64,000 nt of DNA from Tanytarsus gracilentus (lineage: Eukaryota; Arthropoda; Insecta; Diptera; Chironomidae). The notes under the pieces were generated by a model. The model did not search any database. It was not told the origin of the DNA and saw only the letters and a program-made list of their open reading frames with translations. Below, one piece after another: positions 9,741 to 23,311 of the stretch (within the stretch, counting starts at the first letter, position 1; each line of letters begins with the position of its first letter). The stretch is taken from assembly GCA_038502055.1 (NCBI GenBank), contig JAXRKN010000045.1, forward strand, positions 11,459,501-11,523,500, in the 5' to 3' direction. Both the position numbers and the translations under genes were made by a program.

Positions 9741-10116
9741 CTCTCTACTCTGCTTTAATTCCAACATGTATTTTAAATCAGACTGGAAACCACGTTGTTT
9801 ATTACTGCTACGAGCAAAATCTTCAGCACCACTCAATTCATTAGCATCATCCTCTTAAGTAGGAAATGAAAATAAATAAACGGAAAATTAGAACAAAAGT
9901 GAGAAAAATTGTGGAAATGAGAATATCGTTAAGCTTATATGAAATTAAATCATTTCATAGATGAATGTGTGAAAATGGGCTTTTAAAGTATTATTAAAAG
10001 AACGCTAATTAATTTTGGTTTTCTGTGCTGGCGTAGAAATCTTTTGAAATTAATTTTTGAAATCAAAATTTAACGGAATTTAAAATTTCAAAATAATTTT
10101 TAATTCATAAAACTGA

Positions 10117-10127
10117 GGTTCGAATCC
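10117..10127 (+). repeat. B-box/T-arm-like motif
   Basis: GGTTCGAATCC, the consensus of the tRNA T-arm and RNA polymerase III B box, followed by an AT-rich stretch. No cloverleaf surrounds it. One of a dispersed set. Confidence 0.5.
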
Positions 10128-13100
10128 TTAAATTTGAAATTTATTTTCAAAATAATATTCAGTTAAGTTTCAAAATTAAATTCACTTTAATCTCGATGAA
10201 ATTTACATTCATAAATTTTTAAAACACTTTCAAAATGCCAAAAATTTAATTAAAACCCATTCAAACACCTTTTAATGCTGTCAAAAATTTGCTGACGTTT
10301 TTATCTCCATTAAAGTTTTTACCAAATTTTACGAGTCACAAATTTCACATCGTTAAGCTTAAACTAGATTGAATTTATGTGTGCAAAATGTCTTTAATAA
10401 ATTAAAAAGGTCATTTGCGATGGTTCAGAGAATATTTTTATGGAATTCAAAAAATAATTTTTTATTCCTTCTCGCTTCAAGCTCAAACAACGAAGAGCAA
10501 TTTAATTTTTCACTCGCGCATTTTTAAGAAGTGCAATTTATTTCTCTTTGTCTGGAGATGTTTTGGCGACTTTTATATGCAAAAATTTAAAATTTTAATA
10601 ATTCTCTTCTTTGTGTTTATTAAAGTGAGATAAATTATTTTTGCACTCTAGTATTTTTTTCTATGAATTTATTCTCATTTATGGAATTTTTGTCGTTTCG
10701 TTGAAACAATTGAAAAGTCAAACGGATGCGATGCATTTTCATAATTGACTAAAATAATTAAGCGCACAATGACACAAAAGATTTCCTTCGATCGATACTC
10801 TTTTTTTTTGATGCATAAAAAAGTCACTGAATGTTTCCATTCACTTTTTAAGAACCGTGAGAATTGGATCATGTGGCACTGCTTTATAAAACCTGATTGC
10901 ACATTATGCTCAATTGATTATTATTACATTGTGCATTACCGTCGTTGCACTGCCGATGATCTCGAGTGTTTGTATGTATGGACTTGTGCAATTCTCGCGA
11001 ATACATAAAATTATAGAGAGGCACACAACGATCATGCGTGGGTGGCACAACCGCGACATGCACACTCAACTCTCTCGACTTTTAATTCGTTTCCTTCCAT
11101 TATTGTACGTGGATTATTTGAACAGCGAAAAAAAAGTCGTTTATGCACATACGATCCAAGTCGAGAGAACGACTTCAGCCTAATTTGTCATCTACTTGGC
11201 GATGAAATACATTCAATAACGCTGTAAGAATGGCTTTATTGACGTTATGATGATGCAATTGTGAAATATGACATGCATCTGTAAAAATAATAAATTTTTA
11301 TTCAGAGTCATTTTACGTTAATATTTTAGAGTTCGATTCCTAAATTAGTAAATCCTAAATACGTCACTGTCACTAGATCCAAAAGCGGCGAACATAAAAA
11401 ACTGAAAAATTCATTTCAATGTCACGAAAGTGCAGCGCATGAGGAAACAATAACTCAATTACTCAACTCATGCCTAATAAGTCGAACTGCATGATGCACC
11501 GCACAGCCATCGATGTTGGTACATTGAAAAGCAATGATTTGCTCCATTACTTCGTAATTGCTGCTCTCTGCTGCAGTCGATGATGAAATTATGCAAATAT
11601 GATTATTTTTATGCTCTAAAATCTTCTTCATGCCGCTTCTGTGCTCTGCACTCGACCGTATTGATTTCTCCTTTCGCTCTTCCTTCAAATCCATATTACT
11701 GCTCGCTGTTGAAAAGGTCAAGTCTAATTGTTTTCAACATCTAGCTCGACTTCTGTCTGAATTATACACGAAATTGTAATTTTCTCGCTGATGATGTCTA
11801 TTAATGTGCGCTAGAAGGAAAAAGAACTGGCGAGCGAGAGAGAGAAAATTAATTTTCATGTTCTAAAATTTATAATGACACACATGTCATATTTTTATAA
11901 TATTTTTTTGCATGCACTCGGAAAATTACAACTGACTAGAACGATATGGATTTCCTTCGTGTGCGATATCTAAATAATTGCGATGATTTTTTGCTACTTC
12001 CACGCTTCAGCTGGTTTGTTAAGGGTGAGAGACTCATATAGATTTTTTTTAGATAAAATCCTAAAAAATAAAATTTCGTAAATTTTAATTTACAAAAATT
12101 TATTAATAAAATTATTTTGTTTAAGACAGAGGTTCCCACCCTCAGGTTGTCGAGTAAAAATTTAACGTGAATTCTTTTCGCGCAATGTGAGCTTGAAATG
12201 AAATTTTTCTAAAGCATGTGAGTATTTTTTTGATCGCTAAGTCGTTTGTAAAATCTCGTGAATTGAATTTAGAACCGTTGCAAAAAAAATGAAAGTTCTC
12301 ATATAAATGTTTTACTAAAAATTCCTCATCAAAAATGAACGCTCTTTAAAATATATGTCAACATTCATTAGTCGAGATCAGCATGATGTTTATCGCTGAT
12401 ACTTCCTTTAAATCTCATTTTATGAGAGCATCAAAAATCAAAATCATGTCTGTAAATTAAAAGTTTAAAAAACCAAATTAGAAGCACAAAAAATGTCCAT
12501 TGAAATTTAAATGCATAACCATAACACGCGAGATGTGGTATTTAGAAGAAAATTGATATGAAGATTTCTCTCTATATAAAACAAGAATGCTCAACAATAA
12601 AAAGTCAAAAAACATTTTTGTGCGAGAATCTTTAAATCTTTTCTCTCTCTTCCTTCCTTCTGCTGACTTCACGCTGCGTGTTTAAATAAAAACAGCGTTT
12701 TAGATTCTTTGTTATGATTTTTCTGCTTATATTTGAAAAATAAAAAAACATATCACACAGCAACGAAAAGGAGGAACGGAGAGAAAATTGTCAGTGTTTA
12801 TTTCAACGTGAGATATCTGGAGTATTCAAATTATTTTCTCTCTCTCCCCCCATCGAGAACATGGAAAAAATTAGCAGACGATGAGCGCATTCGGTAGAAG
12901 ATGTTATGCAGCGGCCAAGACAAATGCTCGAGAAAATGTGAATTATAACATCTCACAATGATCACAACAATTTATTCAAGTTTTGCTCCAACTACCGATA
13001 ATCTCACCGCGTTGAATAATTTATTGAGTTTTAATTCTTGTATAGTTCTCGGATCGACAAAAATAAAATAAATTCTTCTTTACCTCTTTTTTGTATATCG

Positions 13101-13366
13101 TTTGTACCTTTTACCCAAACTAATATGATGATGACCTGCGCTCAACAGATGGAAGTGAGAGGCACTTTATCGAAATGAAATTGAACACAACAAGTTTTTT
13201 ACCTCGATATTTATTCTTTTTGGAAGCATCTCTTTGGGCAGGATAACATGAGCATTTAAATTCTGTTAAATACTGATTTCATTCGATTAAATGCGAGTAA
13301 AAAAAAATTGGCAAGGGAAAATAATTAAAAAGGTACGGTTGAAGAATATTTTATTTCAAAATTTAA

Positions 13367-13377
13367 GGATTTGAACC
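13367..13377 (-). repeat. B-box/T-arm-like motif
   Basis: GGTTCAAATCC on the minus strand, preceded by a run of A/T. A second, plus-strand near copy (GAGTTCAAATCC) follows at about 13451-13462. No tRNA cloverleaf seen. Confidence 0.4.
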
Positions 13378-16300
13378 CGATTAATTTTCAACTAATGAAA
13401 AATTTATTAATTTCTATTCAAATTTCATGACATTTTTTCATTTAGTATCTGAGTTCAAATCCTAACGAATTCTAATTTTTTGCTAATTTTTGCTTTTTTA
13501 AATTTTTTTTAGGTAAAATTACAAAACCTTGAATATTTTAAAATTGTAACTCTTCCCTTGGCAGTAGAAGAGTTATTGAATTTCAATTTTAATTTTATGG
13601 GAGCACATATGTGAAGAGAAAACATGAAAATGTATCCACAAAAATATTTAAGAGACAATTTATTGTTCCAAAAATGTATGTTTATTCCCAAGCTGTCATC
13701 TCTCTCCTGTGCACATGATAAAAAGTCGAAATTCATGTGTGGACCGCGTATCGAGAGCAAATTCACAGCAAGCGCGATTAAATCGAGCGCATGAGATGCT
13801 GGAAAAGTGTCAACACAGATTTGTTTGGCTAATTTATGGAATTGTCTTGCGATATTTAATTGGATGATGACTAATTAAATCTAAAGTGTATCGCAGATTT
13901 CTTACACAGTCGCCAGTCAACAAGAAATTTCATGCGAGAATCACCAAATATATTTTCTTCCTCTGACTCCCGATGCTTATCATAGACCCAATTAATTTTA
14001 AATATGGTATCGGACTCGAATGAGCAATTAGTAAGCGTCAGGGCAGGAAATTCGCTCCTCATTTTGTGAATAAATTAATAAAGCATTAAAAAGAAGTCAA
14101 AGAAAATTTTCGACAATCAAAAATAATTGAGTGAGAGTGGGAGCGATAATCACAAAGAGCTCAACAATAGCTCTAACAATTTTTTTGGACTTGATAATTT
14201 GAGAAAATTGATATAATTTAAATGTTTCGGTGAACAACAAGTGAAGTTTCATGGCGGCGATCTGTCATGAGATAAAGTGTCGTTTTCATGTAACGGTGAG
14301 AGAGTGAGAGGGAAAATGATGACTCGAGAAACGCTCATTGAAATTAATTTAAAGCTCGTTACATCAATCTTCCGGAGGAGCTTAGAGACTGTAATTTTCG
14401 AATTTACAAACGTGTCGAGGTATTTGAAAGATTTTTCGTGATGGATGTTGATTTTGTTAAAAAGGTTCACGCAATTTATTTTAAGGATTTGATTTTTTAA
14501 TTGACAAAAAATTAATTCGAAGAATCGAACCACAAACACTAATTTTTTTCAAAAAAATTACTTTAAAGTCTTCGTGTCCAAGACGATTCAGTTTTTGTTT
14601 CACTTTCCATCATGTTCTCCATATAAAAAAATTGAAATTTTCACTTTTCAAAATTAATTTATCTAATCCAGACTGACCTCTCTCTCTCTCGACCTCAAAG
14701 ACAATATTTCGAAAAAAGCTTAATTTCCATTTCTTTAAACAAATGACTCCTATGTCACATATCGTTCATGAGACGCTCAAGATTAACACTTAAAGCCATC
14801 TCAGAGTATTTTGATTAATCGCTTCAATTTCGTATCTTTACTGCGTTCCATTTATAACTACACCTTCCATATCGCGCTCTCTGACTCGAAGGCGACAAAA
14901 AAGTGTGTTAATCGTCATCAGAAAATAAGACGACCACTTAACGAGTTTGGCGAACGAATTTTTCAAAATATAAAAAAATAATTCTCAGACGTCTTCGTCG
15001 ATATTTAATCAAGATCGAGTTTCTCAAGTTTCCCACATGATAGATACTCAATCAGCATATATCTCTTTTTTGAGCGAGAATGAGAGTCGCTCAGATTTTA
15101 AGTCACTGTGAGAACTTTTTTTGTGACGAAGAAAATATTTGGATGAAATTTGTAAAAATTTTACAAAATTAAAAATTTTTGAAAATTCAAAAAATAATTG
15201 ATTTTAAAAATCCAGTAAAAATAATTTAGTATTTTTGAAACATTCACAAAAGTCAAACTTCACCTCGGTCATCAACAATTTCACTCCAAAAGCATTAAGT
15301 AAGAATAAAAAGTGATCTATTTGATGCTCAATCTCAAAGTAGAAGAAATAAATTTATCATTTGCTCTAAATTGGACAGCACTTAAGTGTCTTTCTTTCTC
15401 CGCTTTATGACTGTAATGTATGAGCAAACAATGAATGTCCACTTTAAAGTTCATCTCTTTATTGTTATAGAATCTCACAGGGAAAAATTAAAATTGAGTA
15501 AAACCTAAAACGTTTTAACGCTTTCGAATAGTCTCAACAACAATAATTTTAATGGTTTTGAGTTCATCATTGGAAAAATGGTCTCATCTCTCATGACTTT
15601 CAAGAACACATTCAGTTCCCACTTGAGAAAGCATTCGAGCGTTTACATTGAAGAGAAAAATATTAAAAGCGAGATATATTGAGACGAAGATGTTCCACCA
15701 AGAAAAACCAATTGACATGCTAAATTCCTTATGGATAATTAACTGAACCAAGCGAGCACACATCGAATGTGCGTAAGCGTCACGAAGCCTGATTGTCACA
15801 CAAATTACTATTGACTTTGAATTCATTTCAAATATTTAATACCTTGGTTGATGGCTGCGAGCTGACCATGATAATTTTTCAGTGATCTTCGATTAAGTAT
15901 CATCGGTAGCGCAAAAAAAATTGCTTTTAAGAAGAACACTTGATGCTCACATTACTTCACACCTGTAAATTATTCTTGTCTAATTAAGATAAACTTTGTT
16001 GTTCACACTTGTTACGAGCAGGAGAAGGATTTATAAAAGATTATAGAAAATTTTGGACGGAATTTAATTTTAAATTTTAAAAAGCCGTTAAAATTTAAAA
16101 TCTTTAATTTTTTAAAAATTATTTTAATTCCAAAATTTCCCGCAAGGACTTTAAATAACATTCCTGATGAGTTCATATATCTTCACACTCATACGACAGC
16201 TTGCCTGTTTGAAAATTAAAGTGACAAAAATTAACACTGAATATTAAATTTATCCGCGGCGTTTTGTTAATTTCTACTTTTGTCTTTCTGGTACGTCGAT

Positions 16301-17781
16301 ACATTCTGAACGGTGTGTGCGCGGACTCTCGAGAGGCATATCTTACACCTTCATTAGTAATCCATTATTCTTGATCGCCATGCCATGGATTCGGTATGGT
16401 GGTGCTTTATTCAAATGCAAATGAGCAAATGCTTAACATTCGAAGAGAGAATAATTTTTTTTCTTGCCTCCACGACTAATTTCTCTTTGAATTGTGATCT
16501 CGTGCCTGTTGCCAATCTCACCTGGGACGTGCCAAATGAGAAGCAAACAAAAAATATGAATAAATTATTTGCTTTTTTGCAACAAATGATGAGCAAACTA
16601 ATTCGAGTGTGATAAACTTTTTTATTATTTTCACCGTCATTTTCCAGAGCTGCATAAATATCATCACGCTTAATGATAAAATATATCGACATGCTCGTGT
16701 GTGAGCGCGAAATCGAAGTGAAATATTGAAATTTAATACTGTGGACCATCTTAATGACGATTAATTTATTTTTCTAACGAAAAAATTATTGATATCAATA
16801 ACATGTGGAAAATTTTTAGTGCAATCAACTTTTTCGCTTGGTGAAATTTTAATCATTTGAGGGGTTATGAGTCAAAAACTTATGAGGTGTTGAATCTTTA
16901 TTTATATTTTTAATTTTGTAAGTGTGCAAATTTAGAAAGATTTTTTTCAAAAGACCTAAAATAATAAAAAATTTCATATCCAGAAAATTCTAAAATTTTA
17001 AAAACTTGACGATAATTCATCAAAATATCAAATTGCTTAATGGAGATGGGAAAATGGCAAATTTAATCTTCGCTCGATTGAACGAGCACAACAAAAATTG
17101 GGTTCTAGTTCCAGCTAAATTGTTCGCCGTGATATTTTCACACTATCTTCTCTTTATTTTTGCACTCCATGGACCCGGAAAGTTCATTAGAATTACCACA
17201 ATGCCGATTCGTGATCTCTTCGACGAAATTGTCGAGAGCATCATGGAAATAAAAGATCATGCGAGAGTGCTTTCTATGTGCAGGAAGACAAAGAGAAGAT
17301 GAGCACCCATAAGGTCACCAAATTGTTTCTCTTATATATGTGTATACAGTGAGAGCGCATTGTTGGAATGAAAAGCAATCAAAAAGTGTTAATGTTTCGT
17401 TAAATAAGGTATCATTGTACGTGGCAGAGAGAGGAAAGAAATTGCCATACACCGTTAAAAATTTGAACCATTAAAATGTTTTTTTTCTTCTCTTGCGAGT
17501 CTCGTCGTGTAATTGTCATATACAGAAAATGAAGGCTTAAGAAATAACAGACAAAAATTTCCGATTTCATTTCAAAGAAATGTGAAAGACAATTTTCTCG
17601 CGTAAAAAAATTGACCATTAACAAATAAATTACACATCACACTCGTATAAATTTTTTCGTGTTTTTTTCGACACGAAGAGAAGCTTTGAAATTGTTTTAA
17701 TCGCGTCAAACTAATTGCGACAATTTCCCGTAAATTACATTAACAATTTCACTTGCATTTGAGAGAAATTAAAAAATAAAA

Positions 17782-17792
17782 GGTTCAAATCC
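17782..17792 (+). repeat. B-box/T-arm-like motif
   Basis: GGTTCAAATCC followed by TAAAATT, the same downstream bases as the copies at 18370 and 22298. Confidence 0.45.
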
Positions 17793-18369
17793 TAAAATTG
17801 TTCATTTAATATTTAACTGACTGAATTTTAACTAATTGCGTTCGAATTATTTTTTTTTCATCAACAAAAAAAATTGATGCACTTTGCGAGAGCTTGGCCA
17901 ATATACATGTTGTGCACATTGATTCGACATTGATAAATGATTTATGAAGTTAAAATAGTTGAAACACTTCATTTTAAATAAATCATTTGTAATTTACTTT
18001 TTTTTCTGCACAACAAGAGCTCGCCAATCTCATTACTTAGTAAGTTGATGGCTTAATTCAGTTTTTTCAACTCTCTTTTTATGATCTCTAAACTTGCAGC
18101 AATTAATTATTTTTATGATATTTTCCTTTTAAACCTTTTAAATGCGCTTTTTTTGAGATGAGAAGAATTATGCGCGCATTTGGCAGCAAAACGGATTCTC
18201 GAGTGTGTTCGTGAACATCGTGTAATATTGCCTGTGGGCAACATGCTTTGAAAATCTCGCTGTTTTTGCTCCAAATAAATGCATTAACTTTTCGCCCAAT
18301 GAGAAGTTGAAAAAATTAAGCTTATTGTAGGAAAATTTTAAATTGAATTTAAAAATATCAAAAAATTAA

Positions 18370-18380
18370 GGTTCGAATCC
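18370..18380 (+). repeat. B-box/T-arm-like motif
   Basis: GGTTCGAATCC followed by TAAAATTT; same context as the copies at 17782 and 22298, which suggests a repeat longer than the B box itself. Confidence 0.5.
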
Positions 18381-19090
18381 TAAAATTTTTAGTTTATATT
18401 ATTATTTTTTTTTGAAAGTTTCAAAAATTTAATTTCTAACTGGGGCAGCTCTAATGCATTAATCACCATCAAAAGGAAAAAAAATCACATTAAAAATCTT
18501 AATTAAAAGGAGAATGCCGATGTTATGAACGGATTGAAGAAGAAGTGACGAAAAGTGGAGTAAAATAAACACAACCGAAAAAAATATCATTCATGATCTC
18601 ATTGTATCCGTGGCAGCATCAACTAATAATCCTATTAAGCTAAATTAAGGCTTATTAAGATCACGGTAGCCGCAAATTTGTTTTGTTACATTCTCATTCA
18701 TACATGTCCGTCACATTCACGTAATTATTCTCAGCTCTCTCACCGCTGATGCCGCATGTTCTCTCCGCAAACACAACCGCAAGCAATAAATTTCATTCAT
18801 TAATCATATATGATTACTATAAGCTTAAATAAATTTGTATGTGGACTTGATAAAATCTTTTTCCACTAACATCCCATCCCGTGATCGCTGTGCACACATC
18901 AAATAAAAGTCACACGAGAATTTTTCGTTGTTTGATCATCAAAAAGCTCCATTTTCGCTGTGGGATGGAATTATTAACTGTGGCTTGAATCTTTTCTGAT
19001 CAAATTAAGCAAATAAAAAATAATTGTAAATTTCTTAGATTTTAGAAGAAAAAAAATTTTATCTTTTGAAAATTAATTCACTAAAAAATT

Positions 19091-19849
19091 TAAAACCCAC
19101 TCGTGGGTGTTGCGGAACCATTGTAAAGATCAGTATTGAATGTAATTATGGGTAATTTTTTTAGGAAGTGAAAGGAGATAAGGAAATTAGTTTGGAGAAG
19201 AAAAGGGAAGATAAGAAAATATTTTTTGGGAAAGTCATTTATGTTCATTTTCCCTATGTTTTATTTTCATTGTGTATCATTATTTCTATTTGGCTCAATT
19301 GTACATTTCCCTCATGTTCCATTTTCCCTTTGTTCCATTTTCCACCATGTTCCATTTTCCACCATGATCCCTTTTCCAGCCGTTCCATTTTTCACCATGT
19401 TCCATTTTCCACAGTGTTCCACTTTCCACAGTGTTCCACTTTCCACAGTGTTCCACTTTCCAAGTGTTCCACTTTCCACAGTGTCCATTTTCCACCATGT
19501 TTCATTTTCCACTTTGATCCATTTTCCACTGTGTTCCATTTTCCACCATGTTCCATTTTCAGATCCATGCCAATCGATTACTGGTCCAATAACGAGTTCA
19601 ACGATACCCATGAAGCCATATAAGAGAAAATTTTGTATGAAAAAGAACATTATGGCGGTTCGTGGCACGACCTATGGTCTTGACCCCAAAATTCCTAAAA
19701 TGGGCTAATATAGACCCCAAGACCTATCATCTGGCGAAAACCCGGAGTCTCTAGCTGGTCCAGGGGCCGAGATCTCGATGGAACGGACGGACAGACAGAC
19801 AGACGGAATCACGAGCATATAAGCGTTACCACACTTTGTGTGGGTTACG
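19091..19849. mobile_element. Composite repeat element with terminal palindromes and internal minisatellite
   Basis: The left end is a small palindrome (AACCCACTCGTGGGTGTTGCG) and the right end a matching inverted one (CACACTTTGTGTGGGTTACG): read inward both begin AACCCAC and continue GTG-x-G-x-x-x-CG. CTAAAAAATT occurs directly outside each end (19081-19090 and 19850-19859) and may be a 10 bp target duplication, though its AT-richness weakens this. Inside are a 17 bp minisatellite and a GGAC/AGAC tetranucleotide run. The inner 3' part (19560-19849) is GC-richer than its surroundings. It has no coding capacity. It could be a MITE or a Helitron-like element with a tandem-repeat core. Confidence 0.55.
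19317..19560. repeat. 17 bp minisatellite, about 14 copies
   Basis: Unit TTCCATTTTCCACCATG with variants (CACAGTG, CACTTTG), repeated about 14 times head to tail; one or two copies are a base short. Because 17 is not a multiple of three the array is open in several frames on both strands, which explains the overlapping long ORFs here. Confidence 0.93.
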
Positions 19850-22804
19850 CTAAAAAATTGCAAGGATTAACGTAACTTTTTTAAAATTTAGGATTCGAAC
19901 CTGTTTTTTTTCTTATAAATACTTTCACAGTAATAATCTGCATTCAAATTTCAAATCAATCAATACTTTAATCTCGAAAAGATCACTCAAAATCCATCAT
20001 GATCACCCATAATTAGATGACTCTCATGATGATTAAAGGGCAAAATGTTGATCATCATCATCATCAAAGTGAATATGAGAGGAGCTTCATATTAAATTTA
20101 TGCTTATTAACTGCCGACTCTATGGAAAATATTGTGCAATAATAAAATCGCTTGAACAAAACGTTGAAACATAATAATTATCGCAACGGAACAATAATTC
20201 ACGTGTGAAGGTCACGAATGCTATGTTCAACAATAATATTTTTTCTTCTTCTTTACTTCACTTGCGCGGTGTATTTATATGAGAGTATGTGTCTATGCGC
20301 AGCAAGGTAGATGAAAATAAATTTAGCTGTTTTTTGCACAAGTCGATGAATGCATATCCGCTGGTGTTCACTTCTACGATGAGAATTTTCTTCTCTCCAC
20401 GTGTATGCATTTATTTTTTTCTGTTTGTTAATCCAGAATACTTTTTGTGGCTTTTTATTGCCATCCATTACTCTCCATGCGGAGACTCGAAGATATTAAT
20501 TAACAGCTCTAAAAGCGCAAAAGGCATTTATGAATGAAAATAACTCAAATACAGTCGGCATCGCTTTTTATCATTTCGACCGAATCCTTTTCGCTGTGCT
20601 ATGATATTTCGCTTTTATTGCTCTTCCTCCCCACTAAGATGATCTTCTTATTTCATATTGTAGATCAAAAGACGCTCATTGTCTTGCAAGTTCAGCGTGT
20701 TATTGTTAAAAGCTGTTAAATTTTACTTTAAATAAATCAAAATATTTCTCTCTTCTCCTTTCGAGAGCCATGAAATATATCTTTTCTTGTTTTCGAGGGC
20801 AATAAAAAGTCAACAATGTAGATTGTGAGAGAATGCACAACACAAAACATTGTAAAAGAATAAATTTCAGTACAGTGAAGATGCTTAGATAAATTTTCAT
20901 ATTCACTCTCTAATTGAAAATTTAGCGTTTTTATTGGAGTAAAAAGAAGTTTAAGCTTTAAGTTTCTAAAGTGGAACATTATTGAAAGTGAAACAAGTTT
21001 GATACAAAAAAATATTTCATTGTTTTTTATCAGTTACTAGTTAGTAATTTTTTGGAATTGAACCTAGATCAAATTTTTTTGATGACTGCCTAGAGTGTGT
21101 CGATTTGACTCTCAACAGTTTTAATAATTTATTTTCATACTGGCAGAATTGTGTACAGTTCATTACTGCCAAAAATCAAATTATCTCATTCAAAACTTTT
21201 CAGCAAAAAATCTAATTTTGTTTAAATTCAACTCTACCCTCATTTTTTGCACAACAAAAATCATATTTCTTCGACGTTTTCTATCACCAACCTGTCAGAC
21301 TCGATCTCCTCCCCACCATCCAAGCATACATTCATTGACAATGAATTCTGTCGATCTCAATTACTCTTTTTCACTTCGGCATGTTTGTTTTGTGATCACT
21401 TAAACTGTCGAAACTTTTGTACATTGCTGCCATGCCATTCACGCTTTGATGTCAACTGACGGAGATTTATTATTTGCTCTTTTTACTCCGCTCTTCACGA
21501 TCCATTGGAATTTGGAGCTGCTTCCGATCAGTTGTTGACAATTGCTCTACTTGTATCCTCGACTACTGCGCTCAGCAATTTTTATATTCTGCACTTTTAT
21601 TTATATTCACAATTATTTCGAACATATTTTTCTCATAATCTTGAAAATGTCAACAATGTAACGAAACGACACGAAATAGACTCATATGTGACATAAATAA
21701 TGATTACAACAATTTTCAATTGACTTGCGATTCTACAATTTTATAAGAAATAATAATATTTCCACAGTATATGAAAATTGATGTCGAATGAAATCGAAAA
21801 GAGACACACAAGAGCATGAAAATGAGCATTCGTCAAGTTCAAATCGCTTTACCTACTTTTAATGGCTTTAATTCTCCTCTCGCAAATAAATTGTTTGATT
21901 TAGTTTTTATTATTACTGAGCCGCACATAGAGTCGGTGCTGCTCTTAAGACAATATGTGTAATTTTACACAGAAAATAAAAAAACAATTGTCGACTCTTT
22001 TTTCTTCATTCAAATCATGCCGTGTTGCATAATTTTGCTCATTCTGTGCTTTATGTGTGCTTGAATTATTGTAAGAAAACCTAGAAAAAAGAAATAATCA
22101 AATTGAAGCCGAATAAGAACTCATGTGTGAAGGTCGCGTGAAAATTTTTCTCTTTTGGTTGCCTTACATAATACGACGATTGTCAATAGTGCACAATTAA
22201 TGGGGCATAAAGTGTATTTGACTACTTTAGATGTGTTTTTAAACTTAATTTTATTAATTAAAATATTTGGAAAACACGAAATGAAAATTATTGTTAAGGT
22301 TCGGATCCTAAAATTTACAAGATAAAAATTGAAATTGAAAATCCTTTTTTAATTTTTTTTTTCAAAAATTATTTAAAAATCATCACTGCATAAATTAACG
22401 AACATGCACAGAGAAAAAAGCTCAAAATTTATTTGACACGAAACATTTTCATGCTGTGCACTTTTCGCTTGTGAAATATCAACAATCATATTAAATGTTG
22501 GAAAATTATCTCATAACAATGGATTTATTGTTTTCGAGCACGAAAATCAGAATTAAGATTACAATTTTCCATAATTTGCGCCCTTGACGAAACGTTAATT
22601 TGTGATATCAGTACAATGTGCTTATTCACATGCACTTTCAGTGAGTCGCTGAAAAAAGGCAGAAAAATGTTCTCGTCCTCGTGCTAGAATTGAGTTTATG
22701 TATGCTGTTAAGCTAATTAACAAATTGAATTTTAGTAATTGTTATCTTGTTAGCACAAAAAAAAATCTTTTTCTAGGTTAGAAATTCTCGGGAACTGAAA
22801 CAAA
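19850..22804. other. Gene desert, part 2
   Basis: No convincing gene. A minus-strand B-box-like motif (GGTTCGAATCC) lies at 19891-19901 and a plus-strand one (GGTTCGGATCC, then TAAAATTT) at 22298-22308. The remaining DNA is AT-rich and unremarkable. Confidence 0.45.
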
Positions 22805-23208
22805 GTCTCAAAAAAAATTTTAATCTCTTCTTCGATGAAAAAATGCGTTCGCAGTGAATCCTTTTTGGCACCTCCCGTTGAGCTTCTGCCCCTGTCATAA
22901 AATATTATGAATACATTATGACTCTTTGCAACTGGACATTGCAAACCTTTTTCTCTTCTTCTTCTCATTTTGCTCGTGGTGAGTGTCTAAAGCCACAATT
23001 GTAATAATTTTTTTGTGTGCATGCCCGAGAAAAATGTGAGCAATCCAGGTAGGGTTTGGAAGAAACAATAAACGAGTTAAAAAGATTATGAATTTGGTCA
23101 GAGCAATAATAACTGTGGTAATTGGCTTAACAATTCATCATTCGAGGATTTAAAAATGTGCACATCCCTTCTCGTCCGAAGAAGAAATAGAGCAATAAAT
23201 TTTGGGAT
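22805..23208 (+). repeat. Inverted duplication L2 (left copy)
   Basis: 404 bp matching the reverse complement of 44898-45300. I count only about five differences by eye (such as CGTGGTG versus CTTGGTG near 22976), so about 99 percent identity in non-coding DNA. A minus-strand ORF here and its plus-strand twin in the right copy are by-products of this duplication. Confidence 0.9.
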
Positions 23209-23311
23209 AATGTCACAATTTTAGTTGGGTATGGTCGAAGGTAAATTGACTTGTAAAATAATTTTTCTCTTGGTTAATTTTATATTTTTATAACCTGACA
23301 GTAATAATTCA

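Larger units (their letters stand above)
9741..19090. other. Gene desert left of the knirps gene, part 1
   Basis: No convincing gene. The small ORFs here have no recognisable domains, no consistent splice context and low-complexity composition. Several B-box-like motifs lie in it (listed separately). Being next to a developmental regulator it may hold enhancers; that is inference. Confidence 0.5.

Noticed and set aside
17006..17302. 98-codon ORF in the left desert
   Set aside because: Begins with a TTG, has no domain or signal peptide, and no splice partner was found; compatible with chance.
18370..18380. tRNA gene at a GGTTCGAATCC motif
   Set aside because: No acceptor stem, anticodon arm or A box could be built around this or the other copies.
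19317..19560. Possible CRISPR-like array
   Set aside because: The units are contiguous 17-mers without unique spacers, and the sequence is a eukaryotic nuclear genome.
19168..19708. Overlapping long ORFs on both strands rich in repeated His/Phe/Pro or Trp/Lys/Glu motifs
   Set aside because: They are frames through a 17 bp minisatellite, which is open in several frames on both strands; no start context, splice sites or domain.
22750..22968. 72-codon minus-strand ORF that recurs on the + strand near 45140-45300
   Set aside because: The recurrence comes from inverted duplication L2/R2; frameshift-like differences and lack of any domain argue against a gene.
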